Part shown: one piece after another, positions 1 to 9,851 of the stretch
Position numbering within the stretch: the stretch's first letter is position 1
Layout: each line of letters starts with the position of its first letter
NCBI RefSeq assembly: GCF_001642835.1
Contig: NZ_LXEI01000002.1
Coordinates: 248,001 to 312,000, forward strand
DNA from: Pseudotamlana agarivorans
Lineage (GTDB): Bacteria; Bacteroidota; Bacteroidia; Flavobacteriales; Flavobacteriaceae
Length of the DNA: 64,000 bases
Direction of reading: 5' to 3'
Position numbers and translations under genes: made by a program
Notes under the pieces: model-generated
The model's database searches: none
The model's input: only the letters and a program-made list of their open reading frames with translations
What the model was told of the DNA's origin: nothing

Positions 1-1868
1 GGTTTGCTAAGGTATGCGCTTTCTGGCTCTGCAGCTCTGGCAGCTTCCAATTCGTAGCTATAAGTGCTTACCGAGTTTTTCGATAGCACATTATCTAAAC
101 TTTTATTTAGCGCTTTTGGTTTTAAATGATGCTTAGTGTTGTATGCTATTTGTTTTTCTCGACGGTAATTGGTTTCATCAATGGTTTTTTGCATGCTTTT
201 TGTAATCTTATCAGCATACATAATAGCTTTTCCGTTTAAGTTTCTTGCGGCACGTCCTACCGTTTGTGTTAAAGATCTAGCCGAACGTAAAAAACCTTCT
301 TTGTCCGCGTCTATAATTGCAACCAAAGATACTTCTGGCAAATCTAAACCTTCACGAAGTAAGTTAACACCAACTAGAACATCAAATAGGCCTTTCCGTA
401 AATCTTGCATGATTTCAACACGTTCTAAAGTATCAACGTCACTATGGATATAACGACAACGAATTTGAATACGATCTAAATATTTGGTGAGTTCTTCCGC
501 CATACGTTTGGTTAAAGTCGTTACAAGAGTACGTTCATCTTTTTCAACCCGTTGCTGAATTTCTTCAATTAAATCATCTATTTGATTCAAACTAGGGCGT
601 ACTTCAATGATAGGGTCCAGTAAACCTGTAGGGCGAATGACTTGTTCGACATAAATACCATCGGTTTTTTCCAATTCATAATCGGCGGGCGTCGCGCTTA
701 CATAAATCACTTGGTTTTGTAAAGACTCGAATTCTTCAAATTTTAAAGGACGGTTGTCCATGGCAGCAGGCAATCTGAAACCATATTCCACCAAGTTTTC
801 TTTTCGGCTTTTATCACCACCGTACATGGCGTGAACTTGCGAAACGGTAACATGACTTTCATCGATAACCATCAGGTAATCATCAGGAAAATAATCCAGT
901 AAACAGAAAGGTCTTGTGCCTGGTAATCGTCCGTCCAAATAACGCGAATAGTTTTCAATCCCAGAACAATAGCCTAATTCTCGAATCATTTCAAGATCAA
1001 ATTCGGTTCGTTCTTTAAGGCGTTTGGCTTCTAAATGTTTGCCTATTTCTTTGAAATAATCATGTTGAATTACTAAATCATCCTGAATACTTTTTATGGC
1101 ACCTTGCAAAACATCTTGTGATGTCACAAACATGTTGGCAGGATAAATGGTTAGGCGCTCGTATTTTTCAACAACTTGGTTGGTTTGAATGTCGAAAGAT
1201 TCGATCTCTTCAATTTCATCACCAAAAAAGTGTATTCTGAAGGCATCATCGGCATAGCTCGGAAAAATATCTACAGTATCGCCTTTAATTCTGAAGTTAC
1301 CATGTTTAAAATCGGCTTCTGTTCGGGAATACAAACTTTGCACAAGTTGATGCAAAAGCTGGGTTCTAGAAATGACCTGGTCACACTCTAAAGTAATCAC
1401 GTTTTTTTGAAACTCTACCGGATTCCCGATACCATATAAACACGACACCGAAGCGACAACTAATACATCACGTCTTCCAGAAAGGAGTGACGAGGTCGTG
1501 CTTAATCGCATTTTTTCTATTTCTTCATTAATAGAGAGGTCTTTTTCTATATAAACACCTGAAACGGGAATGTAAGCTTCGGGCTGGTAATAGTCGTAAT
1601 AGGACACAAAATACTCTACCGCATTGTTTGGGAAAAATTGTTTAAACTCCGAGTACAACTGTGCTGCTAAAGTTTTATTATGTGCTAAAACTAGGGTAGG
1701 GCGTTGTACCTCTTGTATAACATTAGCGACGGTGAAGGTTTTTCCCGAGCCGGTAACACCAAGTAGGGTTTGATATTTTTCGTTTTCATTGATACCATCC
1801 ACAAGCTGCTTTATGGCTTGAGGCTGATCTCCAGTGGGACTAAACTCTGATTCGACTTTAAACTGCAT
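1..1868 (-). CDS. uvrB: UvrABC system protein B, 3' end cut by window edge
   Basis: This is the damage-verifying helicase of nucleotide excision repair, acting in the cytoplasm with UvrA and UvrC. The gene begins at the ATG at 1868 and runs off the left edge after about 622 codons, so the usual C-terminal UvrC-binding domain is not complete here. Visible family motifs are the Walker A loop [10 protein letters not shown] near residue 40, the beta-hairpin sequence [12 protein letters not shown] near residue 90, the DESH Walker B near residue 332, [15 protein letters not shown], and the motif VI sequence [10 protein letters not shown] -7-like box lies only 4 bp upstream of the ATG. The downstream neighbour on this strand is outside the window. 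Identification is secure. Confidence 0.97.
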   Translation of the reverse strand, partial: MQFKVESEFSPTGDQPQAIKQLVDGINENEKYQTLLGVTGSGKTFTVANVIQEVQRPTLVLAHNKTLAAQLYSEFKQFFPNNAVEYFVSYYDYYQPEAYIPVSGVYIEKDLSINEEIEKMRLSTTSSLLSGRRDVLVVASVSCLYGIGNPVEFQKNVITLECDQVISRTQLLHQLVQSLYSRTEADFKHGNFRIKGDTVDIFPSYADDAFRIHFFGDEIEEIESFDIQTNQVVEKYERLTIYPANMFVTSQDVLQGAIKSIQDDLVIQHDYFKEIGKHLEAKRLKERTEFDLEMIRELGYCSGIENYSRYLDGRLPGTRPFCLLDYFPDDYLMVIDESHVTVSQVHAMYGGDKSRKENLVEYGFRLPAAMDNRPLKFEEFESLQNQVIYVSATPADYELEKTDGIYVEQVIRPTGLLDPIIEVRPSLNQIDDLIEEIQQRVEKDERTLVTTLTKRMAEELTKYLDRIQIRCRYIHSDVDTLERVEIMQDLRKGLFDVLVGVNLLREGLDLPEVSLVAIIDADKEGFLRSARSLTQTVGRAARNLNGKAIMYADKITKSMQKTIDETNYRREKQIAYNTKHHLKPKALNKSLDNVLSKNSVSTYSYELEAARAAEPESAYLSK

Positions 1869-1872
1869 GTTG

Positions 1873-1880
1873 CAAAATTA
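1873..1880 (-). promoter_or_regulatory. -7 box (TAATTTTG) of uvrB
   Basis: On the minus strand this reads TAATTTTG, an exact match to the Bacteroidetes -7 consensus TAnnTTTG. It ends 4 bp before the uvrB ATG, so the transcript would have almost no leader. No TTG sits at the usual 17-20 bp upstream. Inferred from motif only. Confidence 0.4.
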
Positions 1881-1895
1881 AGCAAAATTTACAAG

Positions 1896-4800
1896 CTATC
1901 GTTTTAAAGTAAAGTGGCCTTTTATTTCCATTTCATTTCCATTTTGGATAATTTTTGCCACATACCAATAATCATCAGTAGGCATGTTTTCGCCATTAAA
2001 TGTGCCATTCCATCCTGGTGATGAATGTTTTAATGTTTTAAGGAGTTTTCCAAGGCGGTTGTAAATATACACATAGCTTCCCGGGAGCTGATCGGCACCA
2101 ACGATATGCCAAGTGTCATAAAAACCATCGTTGTTTGGTGTGAAAAATTTAGGAATATCGAAAACAAAAACATCTTTAGAAATATCCATACAGCCATTTA
2201 AATCACGAACTGTAACGGTGTGATTTCCAAAACTCACATTTTCAAAAACAGATGACGTTTGAGGGGAGCCTCCATCTAAAATATAAACATAGTCACCAAT
2301 TCTTCCCATGTTTATATCTACTGAAATTTGGTTGGGGTCTGAAAAATCAATGCTTGAAGTGAAGTTAATTTCGGCTTGCTCTGATTCTATTACCGTGAAA
2401 GTTTTAGTATAACTACACATGTTAGGCGTAGTTACTTCAACTGAATACGTTCCTAATTGACTGGCATCTATTGAAATACTAGAGGCCGTTGAATTATTGA
2501 CTGATGCGTTTACACTTGTCGTCCAAAGGTAGATATCTCCGGCTTCCCCTGTATTGGCGTCAATGTACAAAGGTGACGATTCCCGGCAAAGTGTCACTAC
2601 ATCTTCAATAGGAATTATAGGTAAGGGATGCAAAATGATATTGAATTCGGTAGTACTAAAACAGCCCGTGTTTGTGTTTTCCACACGAGCAAAAATGGTC
2701 TCGCCGTCGAATGCTGTATATGATGAAGGTAACGGATTGGTATTTTCTTCAGCATCAATTAGGGCCATAAAGTAGCTTACCGTAAAAAGTGATGGTGATT
2801 GTGTGCCCAGAATTGCAGCTGTATTTGATGTCAAATCAAAAACATATTGTCCGTCAAAATCGTCATCGCAATGTTCTAAATCTGGTGGGGTATGTGCTAA
2901 AGGGTTTTCATTAATAATTAAATCGAAATCATCAATGATATAACAGCCGGTTGTAGGGTTAGATACTCGAACAAATAGGGTGTGCCTATTGGCGGTGAAA
3001 TTATACGTTGGAACTAACGGTGCCGTGCTGGTTTCTGCATCGGTTAAATTGTTGTAATAATTAATATTAACCGTAGAGATGTCATCAACTATCAACGGAC
3101 TTATGGTAGATAGATCTACCGTTTTAGAAGCATTGTCGCAAATGGCGTAATTGCCAATCGTATTAATGTTTGGAGGCAGATTAACCATAAGTTCTAAAGG
3201 GATAACACTAAAACATCCGGTTAGGGTATTGGCAACTTTAATGTACACCGTTTTTGCTTCCGAAATAAAATTTACAGGATCGGTAATTTCCTGAGAATTG
3301 TCTAAGCCATCATCCTGATTGATATCTTCAAAAGCATTAAAATAATTGATTATAAGATCGGTTTGAACACGATCTAATATGTCGAAATCCGCTGTCGTTA
3401 AGTCGAAAGTGGTGATGCCATCATAATCGGTGTCACAGTTAATAAGAGGCGAAGCATCGGTTATTTCTGGGGCAACAATAATGTTGATACCTAACTCTTC
3501 AACCACATGACAAAGCGAATCGTCACTTTCAATTCTAATGTAAACGGTTTGTGGGTTGGTTATGTTTGTATAAACATCAGGCAATGGGTCGAGGTTATTA
3601 TCAGCATCATGTCGTGATTCGTGAAACGAAACATTTAAAACATCTGATATGCCTTGAGTGATTTCGTCTACTTTATCTTGAAAATGAAATTCATGTTTTC
3701 CATCGTTCGAAATATCGTCGCACACTAAATATGGTCTTATTGGATTGTAAATCGGATCGGGAGAAACTTGTAAGGTAAATGAAGACGTGCCAAAACAACT
3801 CGGATCCGAAATATTTTCTACCCGAACGTAAATGGTTTGCATTCTAGATGTATTCTGATAGGCCGTATTTTTAGGAATAGGTATAGTTAAGGCAGCATCT
3901 TCAAAGTAAAAAACCTCTTTACCAGTTTGACCATCTAAAATTTCAGCATCTTTTTCGTAAAGATAAAAATCGGCTACACTGGCTCCTGATGATTCACAGA
4001 TTTGATAATTGCTTATAACAGGAAAAACAGGTAAGGTATTAATAATCGCTTCAAAGGTTTCAATGGCATAACATCCAGTTGGATTTGAAGGATCTTCGAT
4101 ACGCGCGAAAATAGTTTGTGTATTTGTATTGTAGCTGGTATGTTCAGAGGCTGGGATTTCGTTGGTTTTATTATTGGCGTCGTTTAGAGTGGTATAAAAA
4201 GAGACGTCAAAGCTAGAAGCACTCGAAGTAATTTCAGAGATTTTACTATTCAAATCAATAACCGCATAGCCATCCTGATCACTATCACAAATAACAATAT
4301 CGCTTGGCTGAATGGTTGTGGGAGCAGTAAGTACTTCAACTTGAAATTCATTAACAGTAGAACAGCCTGTAGATCCAATGCTTTCAATACGAGCATATAA
4401 TGTGGTTGTGGCAGTAGTATTGTTAAAAAAACGAGGTAATCGTTGTGAGGTGTCGTTGTTTTCAGCAGCAGTTTCAGTTTCAAAATAACTCACCGTAAAA
4501 TTAGGGTTGCCATTGGTAATGGTTTCGTCTAAGGATTCCAAATCAATACTCGTAAATCCATCGTCATCATCATCACAATACGCTAATGGCGGACTATTAA
4601 AAAGTAAAATAGGATTCACTCTTAGGTTTATTTCGGCTTCATTGGTACAGGAGCCATATCCCATGGAAATGAATAAGGTGTGCGGACTCGTTGCTTCAAA
4701 AAATTGATTTTTGTCTAAGCTATTTCCGTTAGCTCGATCGGCTTCAGTTTCGTAAAAATCAACGGTAATCGGGTAGGGCAAGTCATTAATAATAAAAGTT

Positions 4801-6794
4801 TCAACAGAAAAAAGATTAAATAAAGCCGTGTCGGTACTGTCGTCATTTTCATCACACATGGCAAAATCTCCCGTATCGGTTGCTGTTAATAATAAATTGG
4901 TGTGAATTTCAAAAGGAACCACCGAGGCACATCCTGTAGTATTGTCTTCAACTCTTAAATACATAGTTGTGTATCCGGGCTCATCGATACCATTTATAAA
5001 CTCGTAATTGGTTTCGTCGGCCACAGGATTTGTGCCATTATCGGCATCAGAATAACTAACATGAAAAGTTGTTGTTACGCCTGTTAAGCCGTTTAGTATA
5101 TTGTCTAAAACTTCAGTCAAATCGAAAAAAGCATGCCCATCCAAGTCGGTGTCACAGGCATCAATGTATTGCGGGTCGGTATTAACAATCGGACTAATTT
5201 GAATATTAACATCGAGAGTTGTGGTTGTAGAACAACGTGTATTGATGTCAACCGCACGAACATAAACCATTTCATTTGGCGTGTTGGTGTTGATGTACGG
5301 GTAAGGAATTGGGTTGGCCCCAGTGGTAACATCAAGAGCATTATAATGGTAAGACACATATAAATCGGGATTGCCTCCAGTGATTTCATCGGTTTTTACG
5401 CTTAAATCTATAACCGCAAAGCCGTCTGGGGTTTCATCGCTATCACATACTTCCAATGGTGTAGGGGTGATAATGTTAGGTAATGGGTTAACAGCAATGT
5501 TAAAGGTTGAGTAGGCATAACAATTGCCATCTAAATCTTGAACTCTAACATAAATGGTTTGAGAAGGACTCGTATTCGTTATTGGAGAAGTAATGGGATT
5601 TCGATTGTTCCGAGCATCGGAATCTGATAAGTGATAGCTAAAGTCAAAGTTAGTAAAAGGGCTTAGTGAAGCAACTTGGGCATCTTTCGTAGATAAGTCG
5701 AATTCTCGCGTGTTACTACCACTACCATCGTCGCACAGTGTGTAATCGGACAGTGTTTGCATAGGTTCTTCAGTATTGAGAACGATAGCAATGTCATCCT
5801 GTTCTACACAAATGGATCCGTTAACGGGCACAGAAACTTCAACACGATAGGTACCATCTTGTGTGGCATTATAGGTGGCGTTTCCCGCACCTGGAATTAA
5901 AGTGTTATTTAGGTACCAAGCATAAGAAGCAGCTGGGTTTTGTATATTAGCATCTATGGTTACATTGGGCTCGCAGGTTGTAATATCATCTCCTAAGTCT
6001 AAAACTCTAAAACTATCACCTTCAATAAAAACAGCAGAATCATACCCACCATTGGTTTGGTCGGCAATGATTAACTTGATGCGGTATTTAACATTAGGTT
6101 TAATGGTGCCCGATGCCGTTAATACGGTGGTACGTCCGTTATAATTCGTGTCGCCAACATTGTAACCATCAAAATAGGCTTTATTCTCGGCAGGGCAAAC
6201 TCCAAAAATTTCATCGTGAACGGTATTGGTGTTTACTGGTATATTAGTGTTAGGAATGAGAGCGATGTTTCGGAAAGGGTCTGCGGTGCCTTCTTCTTTA
6301 ATTAAAAAAACAAAACCATCGGAAAAATGACAGGGATAAACGTCGAAATATTCTTCTGAAGCTAAAATATAATTGAATTGAAACTGGTTGGAAATGGAAA
6401 CGAAATCGAATTCTATAGCCGTAGCATTGAGGTGGGTGTTGGATGTGCCTAAAGCTGCTTCTAGATCGGGGTCGGTGCCCCAAGTGGTAGAACCCTCACT
6501 AAGGGTAGGGGTGATTACAGAATTTCCTCCGGATGAAGCTCCTCCTGTACTTAACATAATGCCATTGGCAAACGGGAAATTTGAGCTCCCTCTTTCAAAA
6601 TAGGCGTAACTTGAAAATCCGCTTGATGTACCATTAACAGGAGAGTTAATATTACTGATGTTAACACAACCATCTACAAGATTGTCCTGAATTAATGTGG
6701 TTAAGTCTACCGCGTCGTTAACGATTATGCGCTGTGAGAACATAAGCTCACAGCTTAAAAGTGTAAATATGACCAAGAAGTAATTTAATCTCAT
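1896..6794 (-). CDS. Giant secreted repeat protein with T9SS type B sorting domain
   Basis: A 1632-residue exported protein. A signal peptide (about residues 1-20, ending near LMFSQ) is followed by a domain resembling the choice-of-anchor L type, an Ig-like stretch, and then eleven degenerate repeats of about 95 residues (roughly residues 350-1392). Each repeat starts with a Cys-Asp-rich motif such as CDDDDDG or CDSDQDG followed by DL, carries a central VSYF-like strand and a YVRVE-like strand, and ends with a second Cys. After another Ig-like segment comes the type B (gliding-motility-associated) C-terminal domain with FFTPNNDG and a final HFTLKR. Such domains direct passage through the type IX secretion system and surface attachment or release. 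Inferred role: adhesin or matrix protein; ligand unknown. No PorP/SprF partner gene is adjacent. Confidence 0.9.
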   Translation of the reverse strand: MRLNYFLVIFTLLSCELMFSQRIIVNDAVDLTTLIQDNLVDGCVNISNINSPVNGTSSGFSSYAYFERGSSNFPFANGIMLSTGGASSGGNSVITPTLSEGSTTWGTDPDLEAALGTSNTHLNATAIEFDFVSISNQFQFNYILASEEYFDVYPCHFSDGFVFLIKEEGTADPFRNIALIPNTNIPVNTNTVHDEIFGVCPAENKAYFDGYNVGDTNYNGRTTVLTASGTIKPNVKYRIKLIIADQTNGGYDSAVFIEGDSFRVLDLGDDITTCEPNVTIDANIQNPAASYAWYLNNTLIPGAGNATYNATQDGTYRVEVSVPVNGSICVEQDDIAIVLNTEEPMQTLSDYTLCDDGSGSNTREFDLSTKDAQVASLSPFTNFDFSYHLSDSDARNNRNPITSPITNTSPSQTIYVRVQDLDGNCYAYSTFNIAVNPLPNIITPTPLEVCDSDETPDGFAVIDLSVKTDEITGGNPDLYVSYHYNALDVTTGANPIPYPYINTNTPNEMVYVRAVDINTRCSTTTTLDVNIQISPIVNTDPQYIDACDTDLDGHAFFDLTEVLDNILNGLTGVTTTFHVSYSDADNGTNPVADETNYEFINGIDEPGYTTMYLRVEDNTTGCASVVPFEIHTNLLLTATDTGDFAMCDENDDSTDTALFNLFSVETFIINDLPYPITVDFYETEADRANGNSLDKNQFFEATSPHTLFISMGYGSCTNEAEINLRVNPILLFNSPPLAYCDDDDDGFTSIDLESLDETITNGNPNFTVSYFETETAAENNDTSQRLPRFFNNTTATTTLYARIESIGSTGCSTVNEFQVEVLTAPTTIQPSDIVICDSDQDGYAVIDLNSKISEITSSASSFDVSFYTTLNDANNKTNEIPASEHTSYNTNTQTIFARIEDPSNPTGCYAIETFEAIINTLPVFPVISNYQICESSGASVADFYLYEKDAEILDGQTGKEVFYFEDAALTIPIPKNTAYQNTSRMQTIYVRVENISDPSCFGTSSFTLQVSPDPIYNPIRPYLVCDDISNDGKHEFHFQDKVDEITQGISDVLNVSFHESRHDADNNLDPLPDVYTNITNPQTVYIRIESDDSLCHVVEELGINIIVAPEITDASPLINCDTDYDGITTFDLTTADFDILDRVQTDLIINYFNAFEDINQDDGLDNSQEITDPVNFISEAKTVYIKVANTLTGCFSVIPLELMVNLPPNINTIGNYAICDNASKTVDLSTISPLIVDDISTVNINYYNNLTDAETSTAPLVPTYNFTANRHTLFVRVSNPTTGCYIIDDFDLIINENPLAHTPPDLEHCDDDFDGQYVFDLTSNTAAILGTQSPSLFTVSYFMALIDAEENTNPLPSSYTAFDGETIFARVENTNTGCFSTTEFNIILHPLPIIPIEDVVTLCRESSPLYIDANTGEAGDIYLWTTSVNASVNNSTASSISIDASQLGTYSVEVTTPNMCSYTKTFTVIESEQAEINFTSSIDFSDPNQISVDINMGRIGDYVYILDGGSPQTSSVFENVSFGNHTVTVRDLNGCMDISKDVFVFDIPKFFTPNNDGFYDTWHIVGADQLPGSYVYIYNRLGKLLKTLKHSSPGWNGTFNGENMPTDDYWYVAKIIQNGNEMEIKGHFTLKR

Positions 6795-6895
6795 TGCGAG
6801 TAGGTATTTCAGTTTGATTTTTTCGTTAATAACTATTTATAAACGTAAAAGTCTCACAAACCATTATATGAAGCGGTGTCATAGTCTCGTTTATG

Positions 6896-6985
6896 TCATA
6901 TTGATCTTGTCGAAATATTTATAGCTAACGAATTAGTATCGGTTTCGACAAGATCAACTTGACAAATCAAAATTTATTAACTTTC
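6896..6985. repeat. Dispersed palindromic element, copy 1
   Basis: This ~90-bp intergenic segment resembles 46788-46880 in the same orientation. The first 25 bp match with two differences and the right end (AAG-TCAACTT to ACTTTC) also corresponds. Inside it, TTGATCTTGTCGAAA (6901-6915) and its perfect reverse complement (6943-6957) form a 15-bp stem around a 27-bp loop. Motifs around CTTGTCGAA are, to my knowledge, common as REP-like repeats in Bacteroidetes. The rest of the 329-bp gap between the two adhesin genes (6795-7123) shows no gene. Confidence 0.65.
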
Positions 6986-7123
6986 ATACTGCCTCGTTGA
7001 GGTTTTAATCAAAACAGTTATAAAACTTAAGGTGCTGGGGCTTAAGTTTGCGAGAAAAGTAGTGTATAATTTTTTTGTTTTAAAAAACTTTAGTTGAAAT
7101 ACAATTTAATTGGTTTTTAAGCT

Positions 7124-9826
7124 CTAGGGCTTTAGAGTGAAGTGATTCTTAAACAGGCGGCCATCTGCTAGTTTAACTGAAAACCAGTAATCATCATGTG
7201 GTAATTTTTCACCTCTAAAAGTACCATTCCAACCTTCGCCAAGTGGATGAAGCTCTTTGAGTAGTTTACCATAGCGGTTGAAGATTAAAATTTTAGTATT
7301 GGCTTGAAAGGCTTCAGAAACACCATAAACTTGCCAAGTATCATTAATCCCATCATTGTTTGGGGTGAAAAATTTAGGAAAGCCTATCACCGAAATAAGC
7401 TCGTTTGTCGTACCGCAATCATTTTTCACATCTTTAACCGACACTGTGTAGAGTCCAGGGTGCACGTTTTCAAATACGTTGCTGTCCTGGTAATCTGTAC
7501 TAAAATTATTATTCGTGTTGGTTAGTTGGTATTGGTAAGTACTTTCTCCTGTAACAATTATAGAAACTACATTGTTTTCTCTGGCATCCTTAACCTCTAC
7601 ATGATTAATTGTGGCAATATTTGAAGCTTCTACAGTTATGGATCTGGTTCTTTCACATCCTGAAAGGTTGGTTAGAGTCACCGAGTATACACCAGCGGCG
7701 TTAATATCAATACTATACGTTGTTTCTCCTGTACTCCATAGATATGAGTAATCGCTCGGATTATTACTTGTTAGTCCAGCATCAATAGTAATTTTTTCTG
7801 GATACCTGTTTAAGCAATAATAAGTAGTACTGTCGTCTAATATAGAGAAAGGCTCTTGTACTTTAAGCTCTATTTCATTTATGCCATAGCAATTATTCGC
7901 GTTTTCTGCTCGTGCAAAAATGGTTTGCGAATAAGGGATTAAGTTTTGGTATTGGTCAGTCAAAGGGTTTTGCTCTAAAAGAGCATCTTCATAGGTTTCA
8001 TAATACGTAATATCTAAACCAATAGAGCTACCATCAAGAATAAAGGAATCGGCATCTTTTAAGTTGAATATATAATAGCCGTCCTCAATGCCATCATCAT
8101 CACAAGAAAAGAGTTGTCCAGATTTAATATTTGTATTGCTCACTTCAAGCGTCAATTCAGAAAATGAAATGCAAGTTGTATTTTCATTAACTACAGAAGT
8201 GTAAATGGTTTGTGGGTTTGAGGAGTTTACAAATTTATCGTGGTCTAGAATTTCGTTAGTTCTAGCGGCGTCTAAATAAAATTTAACTGAAACATCGGTG
8301 GCATTACCAGTGAGATCATTAATTGCTTCGTTGAGGTTAAAAATAGATTTTCCATCGAAAACAAGATCGTCTTCACATTGCAAAAGGGTCATGTCTAGAG
8401 CAGTTGGATTCGGATTAAAAATAACGCTCGCGGCACCTTCTATGTCACACTCGCCATTATTCGGACTAACAATAACTTCATAATATCCAGAATCGTAAAC
8501 TGGAAGTTTATGGCCGGTTTCAGGTAGGGGCGTATTGTTTTTAAACCAAGAATAGGTTGCTCCAGAAATCGGATCGGCTTGTAAAGTATAGGTTTCGCCC
8601 TCACATAGACTTAAACTTGTATTTTGTTTACCATTTTTAATAATATCAATCTGTTTATTAAAAAAAGAACTGATAAAAGGTGGTAAGCCTTGTGTTGAAA
8701 ACGAAGGAGAAAGGTCTATAGCATCGTGAACATAATCGCAGGCTAGGCCTCTTTTATTGGGTTCGTTAATAACTCCTAAGTAAGGGAGTCCGGTATTGTA
8801 TGACGCGCTTAAAGCCCGATAGATTTTACCATTAGGTCCCATTTGTAGTGCGCCTCTGTAAAGTTTTCTGTTGTCAATAATGGTAACCGAACCAGCGACG
8901 TTGGCGGCATAGATATCAAATTGGACTAACTGCGAATTATGAATGTTAGGGTCATTTATGTCAGCAAAATCTGGTAGAATATTTGAAGTCTGTGTATATA
9001 ATAATTCACTATTTGGTGAAAATTCCACACCATAGGCAGACCTGATGCCCGGAAGAATGAGCGGTGTATGGTTGGAAATAAGACCTGTTGCAATATCAAA
9101 ATCGTATAAATCGAGTCCGTCGTACGAATTAGCACAAGCCAATTTTAAACCATCTGGCGATAATTTTAAATAACCTCGACGATCTAATACTTGTTTTGAC
9201 AAAGTCGATTTTACAGAATTGGTGTTAACACCTGCATCGGTAATTTCAAAAGCATGAAAGGTGTCGAACACGTCAGATGTCCCATCTATAGAAGCATAAC
9301 TAAGTACCCAAATAGATTTGTCTCGACAATCTTTAAGTACCGCTGTTACTTTCTCGGTCGAATTGCTAAGGAGGTTGATGTTTTTAGAGGTTACAGCACC
9401 TAAGCCACCATCTAAAGATAAATCGACTTCAGAGTAATTTAAACCTTTACTAGGTTCGGAAGGACCTCCATAATGATCAACTGTAAAAATATAGTAAATA
9501 TTGGGGTGGTTAGGTTTAGGAACGATTATGGCCGATTGCGAACTAGAAGGATTACCATAGAGCCAAAAACCGTTAACCATAATCTCATGGTTATTATTCC
9601 AAACCGTTATACCGTCGGTGTAAAATAATAAATGACCTGAATTATCAGAAATCGAAGTACATCCCTCCAGGGTGTTAATTTTACCATTAAAAACAGGGGT
9701 TACGGTATTGGTACTAGAATCAAAATGAATACCACTATTTTTTCCGAAATACCAATTTGCAGCTTGATTTTGTGCGAAAGTATGTATGGAAATAATGCAA
9801 AATAAAGCGATAAAGTTTCTTAACAT
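7124..9826 (-). CDS. Secreted protein with T9SS type B sorting domain (900 aa)
   Basis: An exported 900-residue protein with a signal peptide (residues 1-18, ending TFAQ). The N-terminal ~380 residues begin with NWYFGKNSGIHFD and look like a beta-propeller-type module (phrases such as LKLSPDGLKLACANS and VEFSPNSELLYTQ resemble WD40/YncE-like blades). An Ig-like segment follows, then two copies of the ~95-residue Cys/Asp repeat also found in the neighbouring 1632-aa protein, a further Ig-like segment and a type B C-terminal sorting domain (FFTPNNDGINDTW, final HFTLKP). It is predicted to leave the cell by the type IX secretion system. The gene lies 25 bp downstream of the ABC permease gene on the same strand and may be co-transcribed with it. 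Confidence 0.9.
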   Translation of the reverse strand: MLRNFIALFCIISIHTFAQNQAANWYFGKNSGIHFDSSTNTVTPVFNGKINTLEGCTSISDNSGHLLFYTDGITVWNNNHEIMVNGFWLYGNPSSSQSAIIVPKPNHPNIYYIFTVDHYGGPSEPSKGLNYSEVDLSLDGGLGAVTSKNINLLSNSTEKVTAVLKDCRDKSIWVLSYASIDGTSDVFDTFHAFEITDAGVNTNSVKSTLSKQVLDRRGYLKLSPDGLKLACANSYDGLDLYDFDIATGLISNHTPLILPGIRSAYGVEFSPNSELLYTQTSNILPDFADINDPNIHNSQLVQFDIYAANVAGSVTIIDNRKLYRGALQMGPNGKIYRALSASYNTGLPYLGVINEPNKRGLACDYVHDAIDLSPSFSTQGLPPFISSFFNKQIDIIKNGKQNTSLSLCEGETYTLQADPISGATYSWFKNNTPLPETGHKLPVYDSGYYEVIVSPNNGECDIEGAASVIFNPNPTALDMTLLQCEDDLVFDGKSIFNLNEAINDLTGNATDVSVKFYLDAARTNEILDHDKFVNSSNPQTIYTSVVNENTTCISFSELTLEVSNTNIKSGQLFSCDDDGIEDGYYIFNLKDADSFILDGSSIGLDITYYETYEDALLEQNPLTDQYQNLIPYSQTIFARAENANNCYGINEIELKVQEPFSILDDSTTYYCLNRYPEKITIDAGLTSNNPSDYSYLWSTGETTYSIDINAAGVYSVTLTNLSGCERTRSITVEASNIATINHVEVKDARENNVVSIIVTGESTYQYQLTNTNNNFSTDYQDSNVFENVHPGLYTVSVKDVKNDCGTTNELISVIGFPKFFTPNNDGINDTWQVYGVSEAFQANTKILIFNRYGKLLKELHPLGEGWNGTFRGEKLPHDDYWFSVKLADGRLFKNHFTLKP

Positions 9827-9851
9827 CTTTAGGTATAAAGAGGTAAAGATA

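Noticed and set aside
169-453. 94-codon plus-strand frame near the left edge
   Set aside because: It is antisense to uvrB, whose conserved motifs run through the whole segment.
5117-5389. Overlapping frames on both strands inside the 1632-aa adhesin gene
   Set aside because: They are alternative-frame shadows of a long, well-defined repeat protein and show biased Met/Leu/Pro-rich or Val-rich composition.
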